Assembly: GCA_023488865.1 (NCBI GenBank) | Contig: JAMDDG010000339.1 | Location: 6,329-16,303 of the forward strand | Reading direction: 5' to 3' | Origin: Bacteroidota bacterium | Lineage (GTDB): Bacteria; Bacteroidota; Bacteroidia; Bacteroidales; Prolixibacteraceae | DNA length: 9,975 bases | Shown here: positions 1 to 6,792 of the stretch, one piece after another | How the letters are laid out: each line of letters begins with the position of its first letter | Position numbering within the stretch: position 1 is the first letter of the stretch | Made by a program: the position numbers and the translations under genes | Notes under the pieces: generated by a model | Databases searched by the model: none | What the model saw: the letters and a program-made list of their open reading frames with translations, nothing else | Told to the model about the DNA's origin: nothing

Positions 1-1397
1 CTGGCAGAAACGAAGGAGCCAGACAATCCCGGTAGGAGAAAAAACAAAAAAGAGATACCGGCTGTAAGGGCAACACTCCAGGTCAAAGCTTTTTTCCATT
101 GCACTCTATCGATCTCTTCAGAGAATATTTTGTAAAGTCCGATAGAGGCCAGCAAGGGGATGGCGAAACTGGCAATTACCAGGATCATGGATACAGTCCT
201 GAACTTGTTGTACCCAGGGAAATAATCGAGGAAAAGATCAGTGAGCGGCATGAAATTCCTACCCCAAGATAAGAGAATTGAGAAAATAGTGGCTGAGATA
301 ATCCAGATTCTTATTGACCCTTTGGTCAGGAATAGCGATAAAACAAAAAGAAACAGTACGATAGCGCCTGCATAGACAGGGCCTGATGTGCCGGGCTGTG
401 TACCCCAGTAACCCGGAAGTTGTTTGACAATAGAGTTGGCATTGGGGACGTTGTTGTTTCTCAAAAGCTCTGCTGTAGTTGAGTTTTCTCCAAAATCAAT
501 TACAGAGGCTCCACCCTTGAAATTAGGTATTAGTAGGGTCATGGTCTCATCAATACCGTAACTCCAATCTGTAGCGTAATCTTTGTCGAGGCCGGATGTT
601 TTGTTTCCTTTGTCGTCGGTCAACTCGGAAGGGCCCCGAAGTGAAAATTTACCATATTCGTAGGTAGTCCAGAGCCTTTCGGCATTGGCGGCGATGGCCA
701 TTAAGGCAAATAGTGCAATCACGCCACTTTTTTTTAGAAAATCGGTTACCTGTTTTTCCCTGAAAGCGAAATAAGTTTCTACTATACCGAAAATCAGAAT
801 GGTGAGCATTGTATAGTAGGTAATTTGCAGGTGGTTCGCATAAATTTGGAGGGCCAGAAAAAGGGCGAAAAAGGCGCTTCCGACCCAGAGGTTCTTTTTC
901 CAGGCATGGTAAAGGGCGCCAATAAGCGGCGCCATGTACCCGATAGCGATTGCTTTGGTATTATGGCCGGCAGCAATAATAATGAAATCGTAAGAAGAGA
1001 ATCCGAAAGCAATAGCCCCGATCAGGCTAATCCACGGATTTATCCCGAACAGGAGCAAAGCCAGATAAAACCCGATCAGGTATAGAAAAACAAAACTGAT
1101 GGGCCTCCAGTCGAAAAGCGTGGTCAGGGAATAGATTGGGGAAATGAAAGAGTAGGTTGGCAGGCCAATTAAATAGGCAGGCATTCCGCCAAACATGGAG
1201 TTGGTCCACAGGGCCAGGTCCGAATGGGTTTTATTATAGTCTGTAATCTCTTTTGCCATACCGGTAGCCGTATTGGTATCATGCTGGTTCAATTTTTTCC
1301 CCTCAAGTTGCGGCGAAAAATAAATTGCCGGGAGAATCAGGAAGAGTAGAACAGCGGTAAAATGCGGGAGCGCTTTTTTGAACAATACGTTATCCAT
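1..1397 (-). CDS. YfhO-family multi-spanning membrane protein (C-terminus outside window)
   Basis: An open frame of 465 codons starts with ATG at 1397 and reaches the window edge without a stop, so the C-terminal part is missing; full members in this phylum are, from memory, about 800 residues. The product begins MDNVLFKKALPHF, has a first membrane segment near residues 12-29, then an external loop with HD (39-40) and the motif LWTNSMFGGMPAY (63-75), followed by many hydrophobic helices. This loop and motif are what I recognise as the Bacteroidota YfhO type, related to GT-C glycosyltransferases that use lipid-linked sugars. D40 in the first loop is the natural candidate for a catalytic or metal-binding acid, but that is inference. 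Its role is probably glycosylation of a cell-envelope polymer. It is divergent from the flippase gene. Family assignment is fairly sure; substrate unknown. Confidence 0.85.
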   Translation of the reverse strand, partial: MDNVLFKKALPHFTAVLLFLILPAIYFSPQLEGKKLNQHDTNTATGMAKEITDYNKTHSDLALWTNSMFGGMPAYLIGLPTYSFISPIYSLTTLFDWRPISFVFLYLIGFYLALLLFGINPWISLIGAIAFGFSSYDFIIIAAGHNTKAIAIGYMAPLIGALYHAWKKNLWVGSAFFALFLALQIYANHLQITYYTMLTILIFGIVETYFAFREKQVTDFLKKSGVIALFALMAIAANAERLWTTYEYGKFSLRGPSELTDDKGNKTSGLDKDYATDWSYGIDETMTLLIPNFKGGASVIDFGENSTTAELLRNNNVPNANSIVKQLPGYWGTQPGTSGPVYAGAIVLFLFVLSLFLTKGSIRIWIISATIFSILLSWGRNFMPLTDLFLDYFPGYNKFRTVSMILVIASFAIPLLASIGLYKIFSEEIDRVQWKKALTWSVALTAGISFLFFLLPGLSGSFVSA

Positions 1398-1421
1398 GGC
1401 TTCTGTGTTGATATTTGGTCG

Positions 1422-1429
1422 TAAAAGTA
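1422..1429 (-). promoter_or_regulatory. Possible -7 box for the YfhO-family gene
   Basis: On the minus strand this reads TACTTTTA, one base from the Bacteroidota -7 consensus TAnnTTTG, 25 bp before the ATG at 1397. No TTTG lies at the expected -33 position. Position and orientation fit a short-leader promoter, but the match is imperfect and the region is AT-rich. Confidence 0.35.
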
Positions 1430-1454
1430 CATTTTTTTATACAATGGTTTTTCC

Positions 1455-1462
1455 TACTTTTG
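1455..1462 (+). promoter_or_regulatory. -7 box for the flippase gene
   Basis: TACTTTTG matches the Bacteroidota -7 consensus TAnnTTTG exactly. Transcription would start about 6-8 bp downstream, leaving a leader of roughly 18-20 nt before the TTG at 1487. The -33 region is only a T-run (near 1431-1438), not a clean TTTG. If this promoter is real, the upstream in-frame TTG at 1415 cannot be the start codon, because it lies before the transcript. Confidence 0.45.
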
Positions 1463-1486
1463 TCCTTATTTGCAAAATCTATCCTG

Positions 1487-2971
1487 TTGGGAATCATAGT
1501 CAAACAATCCGTCAAAGGGACTATTTATGTTTATCTGGGTGTCCTGTTGGGATTTATCACCACAGCCATTCTCTTTCCCCGTATCTATTCTACTACAGAA
1601 GTTGGGTTATTAAAGATCATTGTGGCCTACTCCACGCTGATTGCGCAATTCGGTACCCTGGGGATCAATGGGGCCACCATCAGACTGTTCCCCTTTTTTC
1701 GAACAGAGGATAAAAAACACCATGGATTTCTTCCTTTTGCCTTGCTGGTTGGGCTGATTGGTTTTCTGATCTCAGCTATTTTATTGTTATTATTCAAGCC
1801 TTTGCTGGTTGAGATGAGCCTTGAGAAATCAACGCTTCTGGTCGGTTACATCAATTATCTGATAGTCCTGGTATTTTTCCAGTTGTTTTTCTCTATTCTC
1901 GATATCTACTATTCGGCCCTGATGAACAGCGTCCACGGGACCTTCCTGAGGGAGGTATTTCAAAGGATCCTAATTATTCTGATGATCGGTCTCTACTATT
2001 TTGATCTGCTCACTTTTCATCAGTTTGTACTGACATACATCGCCGCTATTTCGGTCCCGACTTTGTTCATCCTTTTTACTTTAATCAAAGAAGGACAATT
2101 TTCCCTTCGGTTTGATTTTGCTTTTTTGGATAAAAATCTCCTGCGGTCGATCGGAGCGGTTTCGTTGTTCAGTATTTTAAATGGTTTTTCAGTAATTATG
2201 ATACAGAATGTAGACCTGATCATGGTCAATAAGATGCTGGGTTTAGATGCTGCGGGAATTTATGCCATCTGCTTCTTTTTTGGTATTGTGGTCAGTCTGC
2301 CAGCAAGGTCGATTTACAAAATTGCCAATGTAACTGCAGCCGAAGCCTGGAAAAACGATGACGTCAAGACATTACGCGATATCTATGAAAAAAGCTGTTT
2401 GACCCTTTTTGTTATAGGCTCTTTCCTGTTTCTGGGGATTTGGCTGAACATCGACAACATCATTCATATTTTGGGTCCGGGGTATCAGCCGGGTAAATGG
2501 GTGATCTTTTTCATTGGTCTGGGTTGCCTGATGGATATGGCTACAGGAGCAAACAGTTCGTTGATGGGAACCTCAAAATATTACAAAGTGCAGTCATATT
2601 TGCTTTTGGTTTTGGTTGTTGTTTTGGTTGCACTCAATCTGGTCCTGATCCCGTTGTTCGGGTTGACAGGCGCAGCCATCAGCAGTGCCGCGGCATTAGG
2701 TTTTCTCAATCTGTTGAGGTACCTTTTCCTTTATTTCAAATATGATCTGCAGCCTTACAACATCCGATTTATTTATGTCATTCTGATTGGAGTTGTTGCC
2801 TATTTTATTGCTTTCTCCATTCCGGCACAGTTTCATTATCTTTTAGATATTTTAGTTCGGAGCTCCGTGTTCACACTTTTGTTCCTGGTCCCGGTCTATT
2901 TTTTCAAAATTTCGACCGACCTGAACAAAACTGCTGATTCCTTTTTGAAGAGCTTAAAAATTATCAGCTAA
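1487..2971 (+). CDS. Wzx-like polysaccharide/oligosaccharide flippase (MOP superfamily)
   Basis: From TTG at 1487 the product is 494 residues, starting (M)GIIVKQSVKGTIYVYLGV. The pattern GIIVKQS-KGT followed by helix 1, then FPRIYSTTEVGLLK and GTLGINGATIRLFPFF, is typical of Bacteroidota polysaccharide biosynthesis flippases, which move undecaprenyl-linked glycans across the inner membrane. About 12-14 hydrophobic segments span the protein, with charged loops such as the FFRTEDKKHHG region and the TAAEAWKNDDVKTLRDIYEK loop. The frame stays open back to a TTG at 1415, but the extra 24 residues would cover the promoter and no homologue I recall begins that way. No ATG is available near the start, so TTG is inferred. 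The glycosyltransferase follows 5 bp after the stop, implying co-transcription. The exact substrate cannot be read. Confidence 0.88.
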   Translation: MGIIVKQSVKGTIYVYLGVLLGFITTAILFPRIYSTTEVGLLKIIVAYSTLIAQFGTLGINGATIRLFPFFRTEDKKHHGFLPFALLVGLIGFLISAILLLLFKPLLVEMSLEKSTLLVGYINYLIVLVFFQLFFSILDIYYSALMNSVHGTFLREVFQRILIILMIGLYYFDLLTFHQFVLTYIAAISVPTLFILFTLIKEGQFSLRFDFAFLDKNLLRSIGAVSLFSILNGFSVIMIQNVDLIMVNKMLGLDAAGIYAICFFFGIVVSLPARSIYKIANVTAAEAWKNDDVKTLRDIYEKSCLTLFVIGSFLFLGIWLNIDNIIHILGPGYQPGKWVIFFIGLGCLMDMATGANSSLMGTSKYYKVQSYLLLVLVVVLVALNLVLIPLFGLTGAAISSAAALGFLNLLRYLFLYFKYDLQPYNIRFIYVILIGVVAYFIAFSIPAQFHYLLDILVRSSVFTLLFLVPVYFFKISTDLNKTADSFLKSLKIIS

Positions 2972-2976
2972 TTTTG

Positions 2977-4002
2977 ATGATGGAAAACAAACCTTTGGTA
3001 TCAATTATCACTCCCACCTATAACCACGAAAAATATTTGGCTGATTGCATCGAATCCGTCCTGGCCCAGACTTATCCCAATTGGGAAATGATTATCCTCA
3101 ACGATGGCAGCTCTGACCGTACCGCGGAGATCGCTGCCACCTACCGGGAAGCCGATAGCCGGATCAGTCTGGTTAACCAGGAAAATGTTGGTATTTTCAG
3201 GCTCTTTGAGACCTACAACAAAGGCGTTGATATGGCCAAAGGGGAATACATTGCTATCCTGGAAGGTGATGATTGCTGGTTTCCTCAAAAGCTGGATAAA
3301 CAAGTGGCTGCCTTGCAAAATAATCCGTCTGCCGTTTTGTGCTGGAGCATGGCCCGCTGTGTCAACGCCGATAAAAGCCAGGTTTATTACACCGCACCGG
3401 ACCGCAACGCCCCCGATGCCAATTTTTACCACAACGAACCCGTTGGAAGTATCCTGAATATTTTTCTTTACCGGAACTGCATTCCTGCGTTGACTATTTT
3501 GATCCGAAGAGACGGACTAAAGCAGATTGGCGGGTTTAAGCAGCTATTCAACCTGCCTTTGGTCGATTTGCCAACTTTGTATGAATTGGCTGCGATCGGT
3601 CCCTTTATTTTCATCCCGGAGACGCTGGGCGATTGGCGCAATTATGCCAACCAAGTGACGAAAACCTACCCTGCCGTTATGACGGAGGGGTTTTACAAAT
3701 TAGCCAAATCTTTCCTGAATAGTCCATTTGGGAAAGAAGTGCTGAAAGTCGGCGAGAATGCATTGGATTGCTACTATGCCCATAGAATGGTGATTGCCTA
3801 TGCCCGCTCTGGCCGGTACAAACTGATCCGAAAAGAGTATGCCTCGGCCAGGAAGGACTATCTGAAAGCTATTTTCGGATACGGAATGGCGGAGCCGGTC
3901 TGGAAACTTAGAGCCGCTGTGGGTTGGGTTTTCAGCTTTTTTCATTTGGATGTGGAGGGATTGTCCAGAGTTTTGGGGAGAAGATCGTATTCAGAGCATT
4001 AA
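2977..4002 (+). CDS. Family 2 glycosyltransferase (GT-A fold)
   Basis: A 341-residue soluble glycosyltransferase that would transfer a sugar from a nucleotide-sugar donor during surface glycan assembly at the cytoplasmic face of the membrane. The N-terminal half is classic GT2: VSIITPTYNHEKYL (8-21), the nucleotide-binding LNDGSSD (41-47), and EGDD (96-99) in the place of the metal-binding DxD motif. A later GGFKQLF segment, an acidic residue in LVDLPTLYELA, and DWRNYANQVT match the acceptor-side pattern of the family. The C-terminal ~100 residues are basic and helical, perhaps membrane-associated. Two adjacent ATGs (2977, 2980) are both possible starts; a TTG at 2974 is less likely. It lies 5 bp after the flippase stop, so the pair is almost certainly one transcription unit. 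Donor and acceptor are unknown. Confidence 0.9.
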   Translation: MMENKPLVSIITPTYNHEKYLADCIESVLAQTYPNWEMIILNDGSSDRTAEIAATYREADSRISLVNQENVGIFRLFETYNKGVDMAKGEYIAILEGDDCWFPQKLDKQVAALQNNPSAVLCWSMARCVNADKSQVYYTAPDRNAPDANFYHNEPVGSILNIFLYRNCIPALTILIRRDGLKQIGGFKQLFNLPLVDLPTLYELAAIGPFIFIPETLGDWRNYANQVTKTYPAVMTEGFYKLAKSFLNSPFGKEVLKVGENALDCYYAHRMVIAYARSGRYKLIRKEYASARKDYLKAIFGYGMAEPVWKLRAAVGWVFSFFHLDVEGLSRVLGRRSYSEH

Positions 4003-4015
4003 AGATATTTTACAG

Positions 4016-4035
4016 CTTTGCTCAGAGAAGCAAAG
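4016..4035. other. Stem-loop after the glycosyltransferase gene
   Basis: CTTTGCT (4016-4022) pairs perfectly with AGCAAAG (4029-4035) around a 6-nt loop, 14 bp after the glycosyltransferase stop. No T-run follows on either strand, so it is a weak terminator candidate or an mRNA 3'-end structure. The rest of the 211-bp gap (4003-4213) shows no gene; a short open frame at 4018-4227 has no recognisable features. Confidence 0.3.
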
Positions 4036-4213
4036 AGAAAAATAGCTGAAACAGCCAGCCAGACCCGTTCCATATCATTTGCAGCATCAAACAGTTTGAA
4101 GGGAATCAATTTCTGCTTCTATCAAGAAATACCCCTAATTCCCGTTCTATTTTTTATTTTTAAATGTTGCCGGAATTCTTTTCTTTTGCAGCGATCCAAT
4201 CGACCCGTCAATC

Positions 4214-4735
4214 ATGGTAGCCCTTGAAGATTTCTTTACGAAAACGATGCCGAATAACCATCCTGTTTTATGGTGGGGTACTCTTATTTTAGGGATTTCG
4301 CTCATTCTATGGGGATTAATCAGTCTCTTCAAAAGGATGCGTGTCTCGCCAACCAAAGGCAGAAAACTGACGTTGAAAGAGCGGCTGAGCCGAAGAAAAG
4401 TACAAATACTCCTCACCGGGAACAAAAGCAGACGACCTGATTATGTGACAATAGCTATTCAAAATTACGGAATCCGTCCGGTCGACCTGCAGGCGCCCTT
4501 GCTGGTTTTTAAGCGATGGAACAGCGAACGCAAGTTCAGGATCAACTCGTTCGGGGGTGTAGATGATTTCCCCATGTGGCTGGAACCTGGTTATGAGGCA
4601 ACTTACGATATTGATCTCGACCAATTTTACTACCGGGTCCCTGCCTTGCGCAGGGCCTGCAGGCTGAGCGCCGAAATGAGAGAGGTATCGGGAAAGAAGT
4701 TTGTGAGCCAGACGATACGAATTAAGTTGATTTAA
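4214..4735 (+). CDS. Hypothetical single-span membrane protein with cytoplasmic C-terminal domain
   Basis: A 173-residue protein of unknown function; I do not recognise a family. Residues 1-16 are polar, residues 17-38 (from PVLWWGTLILG) form one strong membrane helix, and the flank that follows is very basic (KRMRVSPTKGRKLTLKERLS), which by the positive-inside rule places the C-terminus in the cytoplasm. Residues ~58-173 look like a beta-rich globular domain (VTIAIQNYGIRPVDLQAPLL, then an aromatic and acidic stretch around YDIDLDQFYYRVP) ending in alternating hydrophobic strands. No catalytic motif, cysteine pair or signal peptidase site is visible. It starts at the ATG at 4214, 211 bp after the glycosyltransferase, and precedes the pullulanase by 67 bp on the same strand. 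A link to either neighbour is unproven. Coding status is supported by the ordered composition and absence of better frames. Confidence 0.75.
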   Translation: MVALEDFFTKTMPNNHPVLWWGTLILGISLILWGLISLFKRMRVSPTKGRKLTLKERLSRRKVQILLTGNKSRRPDYVTIAIQNYGIRPVDLQAPLLVFKRWNSERKFRINSFGGVDDFPMWLEPGYEATYDIDLDQFYYRVPALRRACRLSAEMREVSGKKFVSQTIRIKLI

Positions 4736-4750
4736 TAATGGACAATTAGG

Positions 4751-4777
4751 TGAATCGTGGATAATGTGGATTTTTTC
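4751..4777 (+). repeat. 9-base-periodic element upstream of pulA
   Basis: Three consecutive 9-mers read TGAATCGTG, GATAATGTG, GATTTTTTC. They resemble a degenerate version of the element at 6762-6788 (GTGAATCGTG matches GTAATTCGTG at 8 of 10 positions). The element fills much of the 67-bp gap before the pullulanase start. I see no TAnnTTTG box here. Confidence 0.35.
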
Positions 4778-4802
4778 AAAAACACAAGCAGGCCGCTAAA
4801 TT

Positions 4803-6746
4803 ATGAGAAACTGGACCTTTAAAAATACCGACTTCACCTCATTTCCGGTTTATTCGGGAGATGATTTGGGTGTCAGCTGGTCCGACGGGCAGCTCAAAGT
4901 CAAAATCTGGGCCCCTACTGCTGAAGAAGTTTTGTTCCGCTTGTTCGCTTCGGCCGAAGAACAAGAGCCCGAAAAGATATTTCCTCTCCAAAAATCGGGT
5001 TCCGGCACCTGGGGAATAGAGTTAACAGGCAATTACGAAGGTTCCTTTTATACTTTTCAGGTAAGGGATGAAGCAGGCTGGTTGAATGAATGCCCCGACA
5101 TCGGCGCTAAAGCAACCGGCGTGAACGGATTGAGGGGAATGGTACTCAACCCGGCCTTGACGAATCCCGAAAATTGGGAAAACGACAGGCGCTGTACTGC
5201 TATGCACCCGACTGATATGGTCATTTATGAAATGCACGTCAGGGATTTCTCCATCTCACCCGATTCAGGCATCCTGCACAAGGGCAAATACCTTGGGTTC
5301 ACTGAATCGGGGACCAAATCTCCGGAAGGGCTTTCTACCGGACTGGACCACCTGAAAGAGCTGGGAATTACCCACCTTCATCTTTTGCCTGTCGCCGATT
5401 TTTATACCGTCGATGAGACCAAATCTTCGCCGCAATACAACTGGGGCTACGATCCGCTCAATTTTAACACGCCGGAAGGTTGGTATTCGACCAATCCCTA
5501 CGACGGCTACTCGCGGATCAAAGAGTTGAAAACAGTGGTTCAAACGCTGCACAGCCAGGGGATCGGGGTGATCATGGATGTGGTTTACAACCATTCAGGA
5601 CTTATTTTCGATTCGTGGTTCAACCAATTCGTACCAGGATATTACTACCGCCAAAAGGCCGACGGTACACTGTCGGATGCCAGCGGTTGCGGCAACGAAA
5701 TGGCCTCAGAGCGGGCCATGGTGCGAAAGTTCATCATCGACTCGGTTGCATATTGGGCGGAAGCGTATCATTTCGATGGCTTCCGGTTCGACCTGATGGG
5801 CATTCTCGATATCGAAACGATGAACCTCATCCGGAAACGGCTCGATCTGATCGACCCCGCTATTTTTATCTACGGCGAGGGGTGGACGGCTGCCGAATCT
5901 CCCCTGCCGGAGAGTTTACGCGCCACCAAGCTGAACACCCTACGGCTCGACCGGATTGCCTCCTTCTGCGACGACCTGCGCGACGGATTGAAAGGTAGCC
6001 CTTTTAACCAGTACAGTATCGGTTTCATCAGTGGGTTGACCTTGCGGGAGGAGAAGATCAAATTTGCCATTACCGGCGCCATCCAACATCCGCAGATTAC
6101 CTACGATTACGTCGAATCTTCCCGGAGACCGTGGGCCAACACTCCGGCGCAGTGTGTCAATTACGTATCCTGCCACGACAACTATACCCTGTTCGACAAA
6201 TTGCAATATTCCTGTCCGGAAGCATCCATGGAGGAGATAGATCGGATGACCCGCCTGGCTATCGGGATGATCCTGACGGCGCAAGGGGTTCCCTTCCTCC
6301 ATGCCGGCGTCGAGATGCACCGTTCGAAAGGGGGCCATCACGATTCCTACCGCTCTCCCGACGAGGTCAATCAGATCGAATGGAGCAGGAAGGCCGAATA
6401 CCTGGATTTATTCCGGTTTGCCCAAAATTGCATCGAACTACGCAGGCAGCATCCGGCCTTCCGGATGAGCGACTGCGATCAGGTGAGGGAGAAACTCTCC
6501 TTTTCTCAGAAATACATTCCGGGAACCATTGCCTACGAATTAAAAGATCACGCCAATGGCGATCCCTGGAAAACCATCCTGCTCCTGTTCAACGGGAACA
6601 ACTATTCGGTTGAATATGAAATTCCTGAAAAGAGATGGTTACAAGTGGCGCAAAACGGAGAAATCCAACCACATGGCATGGGCCATGTCGTCACCCACCT
6701 GGTACGACTGCATCCAATTTCCATGATGATTCTGGCCGAGGAATAA
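4803..6746 (+). CDS. pulA: Type I pullulanase (GH13 alpha-glucan debranching enzyme)
   Basis: A 647-residue enzyme hydrolysing alpha-1,6 branch points of glycogen, pullulan or limit dextrins. Residues ~25-110 form a CBM48-like N-terminal beta domain (KVKIWAPTAEEVLFRLF). The catalytic barrel carries the type I pullulanase signature YNWGYDP (212-218), GH13 region I DVVYNH (259-264), region II GFRFDLMG with nucleophile D330, region III YGEGW with acid/base E359, and region IV VSCHDN with H458-D459. All catalytic residues are present and the length is normal for the family in this phylum. A short beta domain closes the protein (~580-647). There is no signal peptide, so it should act in the cytoplasm, most likely in glycogen or imported maltodextrin turnover. 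It starts at the ATG at 4803 and is convergent with the alanine dehydrogenase homologue. No promoter box is evident. Confidence 0.95.
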   Translation: MRNWTFKNTDFTSFPVYSGDDLGVSWSDGQLKVKIWAPTAEEVLFRLFASAEEQEPEKIFPLQKSGSGTWGIELTGNYEGSFYTFQVRDEAGWLNECPDIGAKATGVNGLRGMVLNPALTNPENWENDRRCTAMHPTDMVIYEMHVRDFSISPDSGILHKGKYLGFTESGTKSPEGLSTGLDHLKELGITHLHLLPVADFYTVDETKSSPQYNWGYDPLNFNTPEGWYSTNPYDGYSRIKELKTVVQTLHSQGIGVIMDVVYNHSGLIFDSWFNQFVPGYYYRQKADGTLSDASGCGNEMASERAMVRKFIIDSVAYWAEAYHFDGFRFDLMGILDIETMNLIRKRLDLIDPAIFIYGEGWTAAESPLPESLRATKLNTLRLDRIASFCDDLRDGLKGSPFNQYSIGFISGLTLREEKIKFAITGAIQHPQITYDYVESSRRPWANTPAQCVNYVSCHDNYTLFDKLQYSCPEASMEEIDRMTRLAIGMILTAQGVPFLHAGVEMHRSKGGHHDSYRSPDEVNQIEWSRKAEYLDLFRFAQNCIELRRQHPAFRMSDCDQVREKLSFSQKYIPGTIAYELKDHANGDPWKTILLLFNGNNYSVEYEIPEKRWLQVAQNGEIQPHGMGHVVTHLVRLHPISMMILAEE

Positions 6747-6761
6747 ACAAAAAATTACGCG

Positions 6762-6788
6762 TTCGAGTAATTCGTGTAATTCGTGGTT
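6762..6788 (+). repeat. Tandem 9-mer element downstream of pulA
   Basis: Three consecutive 9-mers read TTCGAGTAA, TTCGTGTAA, TTCGTGGTT. The element occupies most of the 46-bp gap between two convergent genes, ending 4 bp before the stop codon of the minus-strand gene. I recall the phrase ATTCGTGTAATTCGTGG from intergenic regions of other Bacteroidota; that is memory, not a search. No stem-loop terminator is visible between these convergent genes. Confidence 0.55.
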
Positions 6789-6792
6789 AAAC

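Noticed and set aside
1378..1713. A 111-residue plus-strand open frame
   Set aside because: It overlaps the YfhO start, the divergent promoter region and the flippase in another frame, and has no protein-like pattern.
2969..2976. TAATTTTG, an exact -7 consensus match, just before the glycosyltransferase start
   Set aside because: It overlaps the flippase stop and ends at the base before the ATG at 2977, leaving no room for a leader. It shows that the -7 motif alone occurs by chance in AT-rich DNA.
4167..4188. TTG followed by TTCTTTTG as a promoter for the hypothetical membrane protein
   Set aside because: The -7 box lacks the TA and the 11-bp spacing is far too short.
4018..4227. A 69-residue open frame between the glycosyltransferase and the hypothetical gene
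   Set aside because: No recognisable domain, overlaps the next start by 14 bp, and includes a stem-loop region; composition not convincing.
5480..5998. A 172-residue open frame in another frame of pulA
   Set aside because: Arg-rich shadow of the pullulanase gene, whose catalytic motifs are intact in the main frame.
5940..6341. A 133-residue antisense open frame inside pulA
   Set aside because: Arises from the codon bias of pulA on the opposite strand; no motif and no start context.
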